Program-made: the position numbers and the translations under genes
The notes under the pieces: generated by a model
Told to the model about the DNA's origin: nothing
Databases searched by the model: none
What the model saw: the letters and a program-made list of their open reading frames with translations, nothing else
Shown: in pieces, positions 8,468 to 18,152 of the stretch
Layout of the letters: each line of letters starts with the position of its first letter
Numbering within the stretch: the stretch's first letter is position 1
Origin: Ruminococcus sp.
GTDB taxonomy: Bacteria > Bacillota > Clostridia > Oscillospirales > Ruminococcaceae
DNA: 64,000 nt
Assembly (NCBI GenBank): GCA_016290875.1
Contig: JAEEVL010000007.1
Coordinates: 58,209 to 122,208, forward strand
Direction of reading: 5' to 3'

Positions 8468-9379
8468 ATGAAACATCTCATATCTCTCCTGACCGCTCTG
8501 ACTACTGCTGTAATGCTCCTTCCGATGAACGTTTCAGCAGATACTGCCGCCCCCAGATTCACCTATGAGGTGACAGACACTTCGTCTAAGACTGCTTGTA
8601 TCACCGGCGGAAAAGATATTTCCGGCAGCGTTGTCATTCCTCAGGAGATAGACGGATATAAAGTGACTTCTATCGGCGACAGAGCTTTCTTCGGCAACTG
8701 CGATATTACTTCCGTGACAGTTCCCGACGGTATCACGGAGATAGGCAGTTTCGCATTCTCCGGCTGTCTCAGCCTGACTGATGTGAAGCTCTCCAAATAC
8801 ACGGAAAAGCTCGGAAGCTCCTGTTTCCTCAGCTGTACTGCCCTTGTGGAAGCCGACCTTGGCGAGTCGCTGACGGCTGTCCCGGAGCGCTGCTTCTATG
8901 CCTGCACTTCACTGCGCTGGGCAGATATTCCCGAAACAGCCGCTCTCATAGGCAGCGAAGCATATTTCAGCTGCCCGGATACTTCCGGGATACGAATACC
9001 GCCGTCCGTTAAAACGATAGGCACCGACGCGATAGGCTCGCATTACAATATAAGGTCAAAGTCAGTGGAGACTATCCCAGGATTCAGTGTGTCCGGTATG
9101 ACTGACACTTATGCACAGTTCTATGCGGAGGACAAAGGCTTTGCTTTCACAGAAGATCACGGACACATCACCGGCGATGCAGACCTTGACGGACTTGTGC
9201 TCGCATTTGATGCTTCTTCCGTACTGCGTGAATACACTCTCCTGTCAAGCGGAAAGCGCTCAACTTTCTCGCGCCTGCAAAGGCAGAATGCCGACTTCGA
9301 CAGCGATGGTCTGATAAGCGCTTTCGACGCTTCGGGAATACTCCGTGCCTACACTATGGCAAGCTCTGAGGTCGGTTAA
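8468..9379 (+). CDS. Secreted leucine-rich-repeat (BspA-like) protein with C-terminal dockerin
   Basis: From the ATG at 8468, one base after the preceding stop, the product has 303 residues. A signal peptide (MKHLISLLTALTTAVMLL...VSADTA) is followed by LRR_5/BspA-type repeats (GDRAFFGNCDITSVTVPDG, GSFAFSGCLSLTDVKLS and others, about 55-200). The last 70 residues are a type I dockerin: two Ca-binding loops, GDADLDGLVLAFDASSVLR and ADFDSDGLISAFDASGILR. The AFDAS recognition positions differ from those of the two glycoside hydrolases in this window (IADAV and NKDAL or NQDAL), implying a different cohesin partner. Probably a non-catalytic cellulosome or cell-surface component. Confidence 0.88.
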   Translation: MKHLISLLTALTTAVMLLPMNVSADTAAPRFTYEVTDTSSKTACITGGKDISGSVVIPQEIDGYKVTSIGDRAFFGNCDITSVTVPDGITEIGSFAFSGCLSLTDVKLSKYTEKLGSSCFLSCTALVEADLGESLTAVPERCFYACTSLRWADIPETAALIGSEAYFSCPDTSGIRIPPSVKTIGTDAIGSHYNIRSKSVETIPGFSVSGMTDTYAQFYAEDKGFAFTEDHGHITGDADLDGLVLAFDASSVLREYTLLSSGKRSTFSRLQRQNADFDSDGLISAFDASGILRAYTMASSEVG

Positions 9380-9482
9380 TATGTCTGACCACTGTAAAGT
9401 ATTAGTGCAAAAAACTGCTTTTTCGCCAAAAGGAACTTGTATTAAACAGTAAAATTTCTATATGTCTTTCCCGCACAGGAAC

Positions 9483-9511
9483 TTGACATTTCGACAAAAA
9501 GATAGTATGAT
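9483..9511 (+). promoter_or_regulatory. Consensus sigma-A promoter of guaB
   Basis: TTGACA (9483-9488), 17-bp spacer, TATGAT (9506-9511). The start of guaB follows 38 bases later, so the leader is too short for a riboswitch. Confidence 0.9.
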
Positions 9512-9537
9512 TAAAGGTAATAATTTTCGATTTGTAA

Positions 9538-11022
<1,485 letters not shown>

Positions 11023-11030
11023 CGATAATA

Positions 11031-11058
11031 AAAGGACAGTCCATATGGGCTGTCCTTT
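11031..11058 (+). terminator. Hairpin after guaB (first of two)
   Basis: AAAGGACAGTCC pairs with GGGCTGTCCTTT around an ATAT loop, directly after the guaB stop. The following CTGTTT is only a weak U-run. Confidence 0.65.
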
Positions 11059-11080
11059 CTGTTTAACGGTATTATAGATT

Positions 11081-11113
11081 CAGGGGACAGCTTGTTTGCT
11101 GTCCCCTGTTTTT
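11081..11113 (+). terminator. Rho-independent terminator after guaB (second hairpin)
   Basis: CAGGGGACAGC pairs with GCTGTCCCCTG (11-bp stem, loop TTGTTT) and is followed by TTTTTGTT. It may also serve the convergent lipoprotein genes. Confidence 0.85.
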
Positions 11114-11133
11114 GTTATTATAACTCCAACTGC

Positions 11134-11781
11134 TTATACAAGCACGCAGGGTGTCCCGTTGATTGTAAAGACATATACCGGCAGATAATCGCCCATTCTC
11201 ACATTCAAAGACTTAGAGCCATGGTCAATATCGATAGCGTCGATATACAGACATTTACGGTTTGTTATCTCAGCGTCGGGAATGATCTTGTGGATAGTCT
11301 CATCGAAAGTTGAGAAGTCCTTTTTACTCTCGCCGTCCATCTTCTCGGCAACTACATATGTGAAATCGTAGTCTGTCTCTTCCTCGCCTGCTTTGAGCAT
11401 ATAATTCTTGTACTCTTCATGAAGCTGCTTTGCATATTCATCAGCGGTCTTGCAGCCTGAATTCTCTAAAACATAATCAAGAAGCTTCTTATCTGTACAC
11501 TGCTCGATAAGCTCGCCCTTGCCTTGTCCGATGCCTGCTATATAGAATGAAAGAACTTTTGACTCTTCAAGGCTTACGCAATCGTGATCTACCTCTGTCA
11601 TTATCGCAACGCCCTCTTCAACTGTATGCTTTGTCATATTTGCACCGTAAGGGATATCCGTTGACTTAACGACACTGTTAGATGAACTGCTGCTCTTGCT
11701 GCCGCATGACACGGGAGCTGTAAGCATAACTGCTGCAAGAATCACTGCTGCTGTTGTTTTGAAAATATTTCTCATAGCCAT
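11134..11781 (-). CDS. Putative lipoprotein of unknown function
   Basis: 215 residues starting MAMRNIFKTTAAVILAAVML with a lipobox (APVSC) and then a serine-rich linker, so it should be exported and lipid-anchored. The rest is acidic with no motif I recognise. It lies five bases after another lipoprotein gene (11787-12665) and both follow typA. The second Met (MRN) is an equally possible start. The pair may act together at the cell surface, but nothing shows how. Confidence 0.75.
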   Translation of the reverse strand: MAMRNIFKTTAAVILAAVMLTAPVSCGSKSSSSSNSVVKSTDIPYGANMTKHTVEEGVAIMTEVDHDCVSLEESKVLSFYIAGIGQGKGELIEQCTDKKLLDYVLENSGCKTADEYAKQLHEEYKNYMLKAGEEETDYDFTYVVAEKMDGESKKDFSTFDETIHKIIPDAEITNRKCLYIDAIDIDHGSKSLNVRMGDYLPVYVFTINGTPCVLV

Positions 11782-11786
11782 TCTCC

Positions 11787-12665
11787 TTATCCAAACGTGT
11801 AGAATCTGCCGTCTTTCTCGGCAAAAATTATTTCATAGCCACCAAGAAGGAGCTGTTCTAAATCGTCTCCCTCGCACTTGACCATAACATAGAAGTCCAT
11901 ATCATAGAACTTGTCAGTTTCTTTTTGAGTCTTCTCCTTATAATCGCTGCCAAGAGCTGACGAGTAGCTGTCAAAGAAGCTGTTTATATTAGCCTGAGGA
12001 TCGTTCTGTGTCGCTGTCTCTTCACCCTCATGACCGGCTTCCGACATAAGTGAGGCTTGTGCCTCTGCTTCTGCTGTGCCGTGAGGTTCAATCTTTATTC
12101 TTGTAATGGTATACTTTCCGCCTGCTTTGCTCTCGAGGTTGGCACACTGCTTCGAGAAAGACCTTTTCAGGTCATAGCCGTAGTCCTTCTGAAGATAAGC
12201 GTCCATTCCGTCAATGTATGTAGGATAGGTACACTTTGTATAGTCAGTATAGCTTCCGGCTACGAACGACTTGAAGTATTCCTTCAGAGTCATCGCGAGC
12301 GCCTGAGGATAAATGGATTCATCATAGTAGAGCTTTACTCCGTCGTCACAGACACAGTAGTCACCGAGCTTTGCTTCCTCATCGTCTTCGTCAGGTGTAA
12401 CAAGTTCGCCTGCTGTTCCGAGATCAGGAGCATCTGTCGATTTCTGCTCGTTCTTTACAGATTCATAGATCCTGTTCTCTATCTCCTCGGCACTTTCCTG
12501 AGTTCCGGTCTCTGTGCCGTCAGTCTGAGTTTCTCCGGAAGCGGATGTCTCTACGGCTGTCGTTGTGTCAGCCTTTGAACTGCTGCCATTGGTTTTTCCG
12601 CAGGAAGCGGCTGTCATAACGCACATTGCCGCGGCAATAATAGCAGTATACCTTAAAAATTTCAT
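11787..12665 (-). CDS. Putative lipoprotein of unknown function
   Basis: 292 residues with a lipoprotein signal (MKFLRYTAIIAAAMCVMTAASC) and a low-complexity Thr/Ser/Glu linker to about residue 75, then a soluble acidic domain (about 85-290). The linker suggests a domain held away from the membrane. AGAGGTG precedes the ATG. It follows typA by 18 bases and precedes a second lipoprotein by five. No family was recognised. Confidence 0.78.
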   Translation of the reverse strand: MKFLRYTAIIAAAMCVMTAASCGKTNGSSSKADTTTAVETSASGETQTDGTETGTQESAEEIENRIYESVKNEQKSTDAPDLGTAGELVTPDEDDEEAKLGDYCVCDDGVKLYYDESIYPQALAMTLKEYFKSFVAGSYTDYTKCTYPTYIDGMDAYLQKDYGYDLKRSFSKQCANLESKAGGKYTITRIKIEPHGTAEAEAQASLMSEAGHEGEETATQNDPQANINSFFDSYSSALGSDYKEKTQKETDKFYDMDFYVMVKCEGDDLEQLLLGGYEIIFAEKDGRFYTFG

Positions 12666-12683
12666 AATTCACCTCTTGTATTA

Positions 12684-14522
12684 TTACATAGAAGCCTTTG
12701 CTGCGTTACCTCTTATCTTTGCTCTCTGCTGATTGCTGAGGATACGCTTTCTGATACGCAGTGACTCGGGAGTTACCTCGAGAAGCTCGTCGTCAGCAAG
12801 GAATTCAAGGCAGTCCTCAAGGCTGAGTATTCTCGGAGGAACAAGTCTGAGCGCATCATCGCTTCCGCTTGCACGGGTATTTGTAAGATGCTTCTTCTTA
12901 CATACGTTTACTACGAGGTCCTCGACCTTGGGTGATGAACCTACGATCATTCCCTCATATACAGGAGTACCGGATGTGATGAAGAGCTGTCCGCGCTCCT
13001 GAGCATTATAGAGACCGTATGTTACAGCTTCACCTGTCTCGAATGAAACGAGAGAACCTGTGCTTCTGCGGTCAATGTCGCCCTTGAAAGGCTGGTAGTC
13101 CTCGAATACGTGGCTCATGATACCCTCGCCCTTTGTATCTGTGAGGAATTCGCTCTTGTAGCCGAAGAGTCCTCTTGCAGGTACAAGGAACTCGATACGC
13201 ATACGGCTTCCCTGCGGGTGCATGGAAATGAGCTCGCCCTTTCTTGTACCCATCTTCTCCATAACAGAACCTACGCAGTCCTCGGGAACGTCGATAACAA
13301 GACGCTCGATAGGCTCGAGAGTCTGTCCTGTCTCCTCGTCCTTCTTGAAAAGAACTCTCGGAGTGGATACTGAAAGCTCATAGCCCTCGCGGCGCATATT
13401 CTCGATGAGGATGGAAAGGTGCATCTCACCTCTGCCGGCAACTCTGAATGCATCAGTATTCTCTGTCTCCTCAACTCTGAGTGAAACGTCCTTGAGAAGC
13501 TCACGGAAAAGTCTCTCACGAAGCTGACGTGATGTTACGTATTTACCCTCTCTGCCGGCAAACGGACTATCGTTTACGGCAAAGGTCATCTCAACAGTAG
13601 GCTCGCTTATCTTTACGAACGGGAGCGGCTCGGGTGTATCAGTTGCACAGATAGTATCACCGATAGTGATGTTCTCGATACCTGAGATCCATACGATGTC
13701 GCCCATCTTAGCATCCTGTACGGGTACACGGTTGAGTCCCTCGATCTGGAGGAGTGAAACTATCTTTGCATTGTAGTTCTTCTTTGACTGGGTGTAATCA
13801 CAGACAGTTACCTGCTGGTTCACCTTGATGTTTCCGCGGACGATACGTCCGATACCGATACGTCCTACGTACTCGTTGTAGTCGATAGAGGAAATGAGCA
13901 TCTGAAGAGGCTCTTCTTCCTCGCCCTTCGGAGGCTCAATGTAATTGATGATCGTGTCGAAAAGAGGCTTGAGGTCTGTACCTGCTTCATACTGGCTGAG
14001 TGAAGCTGTACCGCTTCTTCCTGAGCAGAAGAGGAGCGGAGATTCAAGCTGTTCGTCGTTTGCATCAAGGTCGAGAAGAAGCTCGAGAACTTCATCGCCG
14101 ATCTCGTCAAGACGTGCATCGGGACGGTCTATCTTGTTTACGACAACGATGATCTTGTGTCCCATTTCAAGTGCCTTTGAAAGAACAAATCTTGTCTGTG
14201 GCATAGGACCTTCTGCTGCATCAACGAGAAGAAGAACGCCGTCTACCATTTCAAGTACACGCTCAACCTCGCCGCCGAAATCAGCGTGTCCGGGAGTGTC
14301 GATGATGTTTATCTTTGTGCCGTTGTACATAACGGATGTGTTCTTTGCGAGGATAGTGATTCCTCTTTCACGCTCGATGTCGTTGGAGTCCATGACTCTC
14401 TCTGCAACTGTCTGATTCTCACGGAACACACCGCCCTGCTTGAGCATTTCGTCAACGAGGGTAGTCTTACCATGGTCAACGTGAGCGATGATCGCAATGT
14501 TTCTTAAATCTTCTCTTATCAT
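12684..14522 (-). CDS. typA: Translational GTPase TypA/BipA
   Basis: Ribosome-associated GTPase of the EF-G family that acts in stress adaptation and 50S assembly. The 612 residues match the family. G1 is AHVDHGKTTL (about 13-22), the switch I region RERGITI, G3 DTPGHADFGGEVER, G4 NKIDRPDAR; later come the EF-G-like domains and the TypA C terminus (ERGQLFITSGTPVYEGMIVG). GGAGGAAAGAA precedes the ATG. It lies downstream of three related membrane-protein genes and upstream of two lipoproteins. Confidence 0.96.
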   Translation of the reverse strand: MIREDLRNIAIIAHVDHGKTTLVDEMLKQGGVFRENQTVAERVMDSNDIERERGITILAKNTSVMYNGTKINIIDTPGHADFGGEVERVLEMVDGVLLLVDAAEGPMPQTRFVLSKALEMGHKIIVVVNKIDRPDARLDEIGDEVLELLLDLDANDEQLESPLLFCSGRSGTASLSQYEAGTDLKPLFDTIINYIEPPKGEEEEPLQMLISSIDYNEYVGRIGIGRIVRGNIKVNQQVTVCDYTQSKKNYNAKIVSLLQIEGLNRVPVQDAKMGDIVWISGIENITIGDTICATDTPEPLPFVKISEPTVEMTFAVNDSPFAGREGKYVTSRQLRERLFRELLKDVSLRVEETENTDAFRVAGRGEMHLSILIENMRREGYELSVSTPRVLFKKDEETGQTLEPIERLVIDVPEDCVGSVMEKMGTRKGELISMHPQGSRMRIEFLVPARGLFGYKSEFLTDTKGEGIMSHVFEDYQPFKGDIDRRSTGSLVSFETGEAVTYGLYNAQERGQLFITSGTPVYEGMIVGSSPKVEDLVVNVCKKKHLTNTRASGSDDALRLVPPRILSLEDCLEFLADDELLEVTPESLRIRKRILSNQQRAKIRGNAAKASM

Positions 14523-14574
14523 TCTTTCTTTCCTCCGATGGATTTCTTTTCAATTATCCTTTTCTTTCTTACAT

Positions 14575-15210
14575 TTATGACAGGCTTCTCAGCCTCATAA
14601 GCAATTCATCAAAATTTGTATAGTTTGTCGGTATCTTAACTGTCACAGGCATTATATCAACTATAGCACCTTCATTACAGCCGCAGGTCTGACGCTTGAA
14701 GCGTATCCTCGCGTACTTCTTTCCCTCGCTGACGCTCAGTACATCCTTGACAAAACAGCCGTGAAGCTGCCATACTTCGGGAGACTGAATAAACTCGTCG
14801 TACTTTGAGGCTGTGTTTATCTTTTCGATGTTCTTCACAGCCTTGATATCTGTCGCCATAGCTGAACGGTAGTTCCAGTTCACCATAGCTCCGAAAACTC
14901 TGCTGTCGGCAAAGGCAGCAGCACAGTTGATATAGATTATGTCGTCTGAGGTCATGACAAACGCCTTGAAGTCCCTATCCTTGGTGACTATGCAGTACAC
15001 GACTGCGATAAAGGACAGCATTCCTCCTCCGAGACCAATGACAGCCAATAGCCAGGATACAATTCCGCCGCCAAGCATATTCATACCGAATGCGCCCCAG
15101 CCGACAATAAGCAGTACTACCATAAGAACAATGAACTTGACCTTATCCGTGGAATACTTCTTGATATAGTGAACTTTCAGCTCATCCGCATACGGCGTGC
15201 GGCTTATCAT
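14575..15210 (-). CDS. Small membrane protein, distant member of a three-gene tandem family
   Basis: The ATG at 15210 (MISRTPYADELKVHYIKKYS) follows GGGGTGA and gives 211 residues. Two adjacent hydrophobic segments at about 28-75 are followed by a cytosolic-looking beta-rich domain. The layout (short N-terminal tail, two TM segments, C-terminal domain ending in a residue-rich helix such as NFDELLMRLRSL) is shared with the two genes upstream, which resemble YcxB-like proteins. Function unknown. It is 36 bases after the middle copy and 52 bases before typA. Confidence 0.7.
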   Translation of the reverse strand: MISRTPYADELKVHYIKKYSTDKVKFIVLMVVLLIVGWGAFGMNMLGGGIVSWLLAVIGLGGGMLSFIAVVYCIVTKDRDFKAFVMTSDDIIYINCAAAFADSRVFGAMVNWNYRSAMATDIKAVKNIEKINTASKYDEFIQSPEVWQLHGCFVKDVLSVSEGKKYARIRFKRQTCGCNEGAIVDIMPVTVKIPTNYTNFDELLMRLRSLS

Positions 15211-15246
15211 AAAAATCACCCCAATAACCGGATTTAAAGTTATTTC

Positions 15247-15759
15247 TCATTTTTCTATAAAAGCGGCTCCGAACTTGTTCCTGAGGAACTGTTTGAGCTC
15301 TTCGGGTGTGCCTTCCTTGAATTCTGAACTGTTGAAGGCTGTAAACAGTGCGTTATTGAAAACAAATATGAAAAAGTCATTTTCATATCCTGCGTAGGTC
15401 ACATTTGAGTACCTTAATGTGAGGTTTGAACTCGTATCAAGACCGGCTGAATCGATCTTGACAGTTTCATCTTCAAATGTTACGCGTGTCTTTCTTCCGG
15501 GAAAAGCCTTGACGTGTCTCTTATAGAGATTACCGGGAGCAAGCTTATAACATAATCTTAAAAGCAGTAAAAGACATATGAACACCACTACGGAAAACAG
15601 CAGTCCGACTGCATTTCCATATCTTAATACTGTGTATATCAGGAGTATTAAAAACGGGATGTATACGATACAGAAGATCATTGCTTTTCTTCTTGCTTTT
15701 CTCTGCCTGGGCGCATATTTAAAATGTTCTTTTGAATATTGTGTTTCTGCACTTATCAT
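15247..15759 (-). CDS. YcxB-like membrane protein (tandem copy 2)
   Basis: The start chosen is the ATG at 15759 because CGGAGAAAA lies just upstream; the 170-residue product begins MISAETQYSKEHF. It has a short tail, two TM segments (about 28-75) and a C-terminal domain ending FKEGTPEELKQFLRNKFG. The same ending (ITEGSPEELRKLLYDALG) is in the next gene, showing duplication. The arrangement resembles the YcxB-like family of unknown function; that link is by general pattern only. Confidence 0.7.
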   Translation of the reverse strand: MISAETQYSKEHFKYAPRQRKARRKAMIFCIVYIPFLILLIYTVLRYGNAVGLLFSVVVFICLLLLLRLCYKLAPGNLYKRHVKAFPGRKTRVTFEDETVKIDSAGLDTSSNLTLRYSNVTYAGYENDFFIFVFNNALFTAFNSSEFKEGTPEELKQFLRNKFGAAFIEK

Positions 15760-15787
15760 GTCATTTTCTCCGTTTTTTACTTGATTT

Positions 15788-16342
15788 TTATTGGTTGATC
15801 TTAAATCTGTCTCCAAGAGCATCATAAAGCAGCTTGCGGAGTTCCTCCGGCGAGCCTTCTGTTATCTCGCGCTTGCCGATGATACAGTAGAGTTCCTCAT
15901 ATATGTATATCACGAAGAATTCTTTCAGCTCGTAAGCACAGTGTATCCCGCTGAGAATAAATCTCCGCTCGGAGTGCTCTATCTCACCGTCTATCGTGAA
16001 CATCAGCGTTTCCGGTGTTACCTCAAAATTGCGTATCTGTTTCACTGGTTCCATTTTGTTGAACTTATCGTCTGTGAAAAACGCCTTTGCAAGTTTTATG
16101 GTGGTTTTCAGGAGTATACCAATGCAGACAGCAAACACCACTGCGTAAACACAGATCTCTGCAACGTCCTGATTGGAAGATGTCATCTCCCTGATAAGAT
16201 TAATGTACTTGTAAAGCATCCACGATGTTAAAAGCACTAAACCAAGTACTATGATAATTCCTGATTTGTAAACTGACTTCCTGTTCAGCGAATTCACTGC
16301 CTTGAAGTGCTCTCCGGTATATCGTACAGCAGCTTTTACCAT
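15788..16342 (-). CDS. YcxB-like membrane protein (tandem copy 1)
   Basis: Start at ATG 16342 (MVKAAVRYTGEHFKAVNSLN), preceded by GGGGGCGG; 184 residues. Two TM segments (about 22-85), then a domain with the element ITEGSPEELRKLLYDALG that is shared with the following gene. First gene of the transcript that continues through typA, with a consensus promoter 36 bases upstream. Function unknown. Confidence 0.7.
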   Translation of the reverse strand: MVKAAVRYTGEHFKAVNSLNRKSVYKSGIIIVLGLVLLTSWMLYKYINLIREMTSSNQDVAEICVYAVVFAVCIGILLKTTIKLAKAFFTDDKFNKMEPVKQIRNFEVTPETLMFTIDGEIEHSERRFILSGIHCAYELKEFFVIYIYEELYCIIGKREITEGSPEELRKLLYDALGDRFKINQ

Positions 16343-16377
16343 CAGACCGCCCCCATTCCATAAAACCGCCACATTTC

Positions 16378-16407
16378 ATTATAACACGCAGCATAGCCAA
16401 TTGTCAA
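16378..16407 (-). promoter_or_regulatory. Sigma-A promoter of the YcxB-like/typA transcript
   Basis: On the minus strand TTGACA (16402-16407), 18-bp spacer, TATAAT (16378-16383). Confidence 0.85.
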
Positions 16408-16451
16408 TAGTTTGGAGCACAAAAAGCGCTTTGCGCCGTGTTTTACACAAC

Positions 16452-16477
16452 AAAAAACCTCACAGTTGCCTGTGAGG
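16452..16477 (-). terminator. Terminator of the tRNA operon
   Basis: On the minus strand CCTCACAG pairs with CTGTGAGG around a four-base loop and is followed by TTTTTTG, six bases after the tRNA-Tyr CCA end. Confidence 0.85.
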
Positions 16478-16482
16478 TAGTT

Positions 16483-16568
16483 TGGTGGGAGAGGGTGGAT
16501 TCGGACCACCGAAGCTGAAAAGCAACAGATTTACAGTCTGCCCCCTTTGGCCACTCGGGAACTCTCCC
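16483..16568 (-). tRNA. tRNA-Tyr (GTA)
   Basis: 86 nt including an encoded CCA. The acceptor stem is GGGAGAG/CTCTCCC, the anticodon loop CTGTAAA has anticodon GTA, a long variable arm is present as expected for a bacterial tRNA-Tyr, and the T arm contains GGTTCGAATCC. Confidence 0.95.
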
Positions 16569-16577
16569 ATATTAAAT

Positions 16578-16653
16578 TGGAGCTGGTGGACGGACTCGAA
16601 CCCCCGACCTGCTGATTACAAATCAGCTGCTCTACCAACTGAGCTACACCAGC
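16578..16653 (-). tRNA. tRNA-Thr (TGT)
   Basis: 76 nt with encoded CCA. Acceptor stem GCTGGTG/CACCAGC, D arm AGCTCAGTTGGTAGAGC, anticodon loop TTTGTAA (anticodon TGT), T arm GGGTTCGAGTCC. Confidence 0.96.
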
Positions 16654-16743
16654 TTCACTGACTATAATATTATATCACATTTCCTTTCGCTTGTCAAGCA
16701 CTTTTTTGAATTTTTTTGAAATTCTTTTTTTCGGAAATGTAAT

Positions 16744-16820
16744 TGGTCGAGGCGACAGGACTCGAACCTGCGGCATCTTGGTCCCAAACCAAGCACTCTA
16801 CCAAACTGAGCTACGCCTCG
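16744..16820 (-). tRNA. tRNA-Pro (TGG)
   Basis: 77 nt with encoded CCA. Acceptor stem CGAGGCG/CGCCTCG, anticodon loop TTTGGGA (anticodon TGG), T arm AGGTTCGAGTCCT. First tRNA of a Pro-Thr-Tyr operon. Confidence 0.96.
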
Positions 16821-16858
16821 GAGCTGCCTTTTTGGCGTCCACGACGGACAGCTTTTAT

Positions 16859-16887
16859 ATTATACCAAAGCTATACGCGTTTGTCAA
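16859..16887 (-). promoter_or_regulatory. Promoter of the tRNA-Pro/Thr/Tyr operon
   Basis: On the minus strand TTGACA (16882-16887), 17-bp spacer, TATAAT (16859-16864): a perfect consensus 38 bases before tRNA-Pro. Confidence 0.9.
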
Positions 16888-16950
16888 TAGCAAAATTGAA
16901 ATTTGTCATTTTGCACAATGCAAATCATCCGTGTTACGCCTAAATTGTCA

Positions 16951-16980
16951 AAAGAAGAAAAGAGGGAGCTTTCGCTCCCC
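16951..16980 (-). terminator. Terminator of the small acidic protein gene
   Basis: On the minus strand GGGAGC-GAAA-GCTCCC is followed by TCTTTTCTT, 13 bases after the stop codon. Confidence 0.85.
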
Positions 16981-16992
16981 CGCTATTTACGA

Positions 16993-17283
16993 TCAGTCGT
17001 TGTCAACTGCGTCTTCTACAGCTTCCTTGACGTCCTCAACAGCTTCTTCAGCTGCATCCTTAACATCTTCTGCTGCTTCCTCGATACCCTCAGCAACTTC
17101 CTTTGCTGCGTCCTCGTCTATTTCAAAATTGATGCTATCATCATCGCCGAACTCATAGTCGTCGTCGTAGATATCGTCATCGTAATCGTCATCTGTATTC
17201 TTGCCCTTGAGATACTGTGATGCGACATAACCTGCAGCAGCTGCAGCTCCGGCAGCTAATACAGCAACTAAAAATTTGCTCAT
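16993..17283 (-). CDS. Small membrane-anchored acidic protein of unknown function
   Basis: 96 residues from ATG 17283 (AGAGG upstream). One hydrophobic segment at 3-21 (FLVAVLAAGAAAAAGYVAS) is followed by a short basic turn and then a very acidic Asp/Tyr-rich stretch (29-52) and an Ala/Glu/Asp helix with a heptad-like AAEDVKDAAEEAVEDV repeat. It resembles YtxH-like envelope proteins in layout. It has its own promoter and terminator, so it is an independent unit. No function can be assigned. Confidence 0.75.
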   Translation of the reverse strand: MSKFLVAVLAAGAAAAAGYVASQYLKGKNTDDDYDDDIYDDDYEFGDDDSINFEIDEDAAKEVAEGIEEAAEDVKDAAEEAVEDVKEAVEDAVDND

Positions 17284-17363
17284 TTTCAAATTCCTCTTTT
17301 CTTCGCAAGTATTTAAATCTTTATCGTGCCTCTTGCGACAGACATACGATAAACTACATATAT

Positions 17364-17392
17364 ATTATAACATACTCTTTTCAGAATTTCAA
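17364..17392 (-). promoter_or_regulatory. Promoter of the small acidic protein gene
   Basis: On the minus strand TTGAAA (17387-17392), 17-bp spacer, TATAAT (17364-17369), immediately after the rsmE stop codon. Confidence 0.85.
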
Positions 17393-17396
17393 CTAC

Positions 17397-18119
17397 CTAC
17401 ATATTATTTGTTAAAAACATCAAAATTGACATAGCTGTTATTGGTGCAGTTTCACAACGAAGTATACGCTTGCCCAGCCAGACCTGTACAGCGCCGGTTT
17501 CGACAGCTGCCTGGGCTTCCTCTTTGTCAAAGCCTCCCTCGCTGCCGATAAGCAGTCCTATCGTCTTTGCGCCGCTGAGATCTGCATCTCCGAATGACAC
17601 TCCGCCCTCTTCTTCGTAGAGTATTACATTACGGTCAAGCTCCTTCATCATTTCAAGTGCCTGCTTATAGGTCACTAGCGGCTCAACTACCGGTATTATG
17701 CCCCTGCCGGACTGCTTTGCAGCTTCGGCTGATATTTTGTTGAGACGCGCGAGCTTCTTGCTGAAGTCCTTGCCGTCCGGCCGCGATATGCAGCGCCTTG
17801 TCAGCACGGGAACTATCCTCGAAACGCCAAGCTCAACGCTCTTCTGTATGATGTACTCAAGCTTGTCCAGCTTCGGTACAGCCTGAAACAGTGTCACTTC
17901 AACGCTCGGTTCGGCTGCACATCTGTGCTTCTCAACAAGATCAAGCGTTACACTGTCGCCGGTTATTGCCCTTATTGTGCAGTTGTAGTCCACACCGCGG
18001 CAGCAGACCGTAACCGGTTCGCCTGCCTTCATTCTCAGGGAAAAGCCGATGTGGTGAGCATCGCTGCCCGTTAGGCAGATGTTGCCCTCGTCTATATCGT
18101 CAACAAAAAATCTTGGCAT
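17397..18119 (-). CDS. rsmE: 16S rRNA (uracil1498-N3)-methyltransferase RsmE
   Basis: SPOUT-class methyltransferase that modifies U1498 of 16S rRNA. 240 residues: N-terminal PUA-like part with HHIGFSLRMKAGEPVTVC, then the knotted domain with KLDKLEYIIQKSVELGV, RCISRPDGKD, AAKQSGRGIIPVV and the SAM site LLIGSEGGFDKEEA. CAGGAGGAAC precedes the ATG. It follows polA by 33 bases and probably shares its transcript. Confidence 0.95.
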   Translation of the reverse strand: MPRFFVDDIDEGNICLTGSDAHHIGFSLRMKAGEPVTVCCRGVDYNCTIRAITGDSVTLDLVEKHRCAAEPSVEVTLFQAVPKLDKLEYIIQKSVELGVSRIVPVLTRRCISRPDGKDFSKKLARLNKISAEAAKQSGRGIIPVVEPLVTYKQALEMMKELDRNVILYEEEGGVSFGDADLSGAKTIGLLIGSEGGFDKEEAQAAVETGAVQVWLGKRILRCETAPITAMSILMFLTNNM

Positions 18120-18152
18120 AGTTCCTCCTGTAGTTTTTTGTGTTTATCGCGT

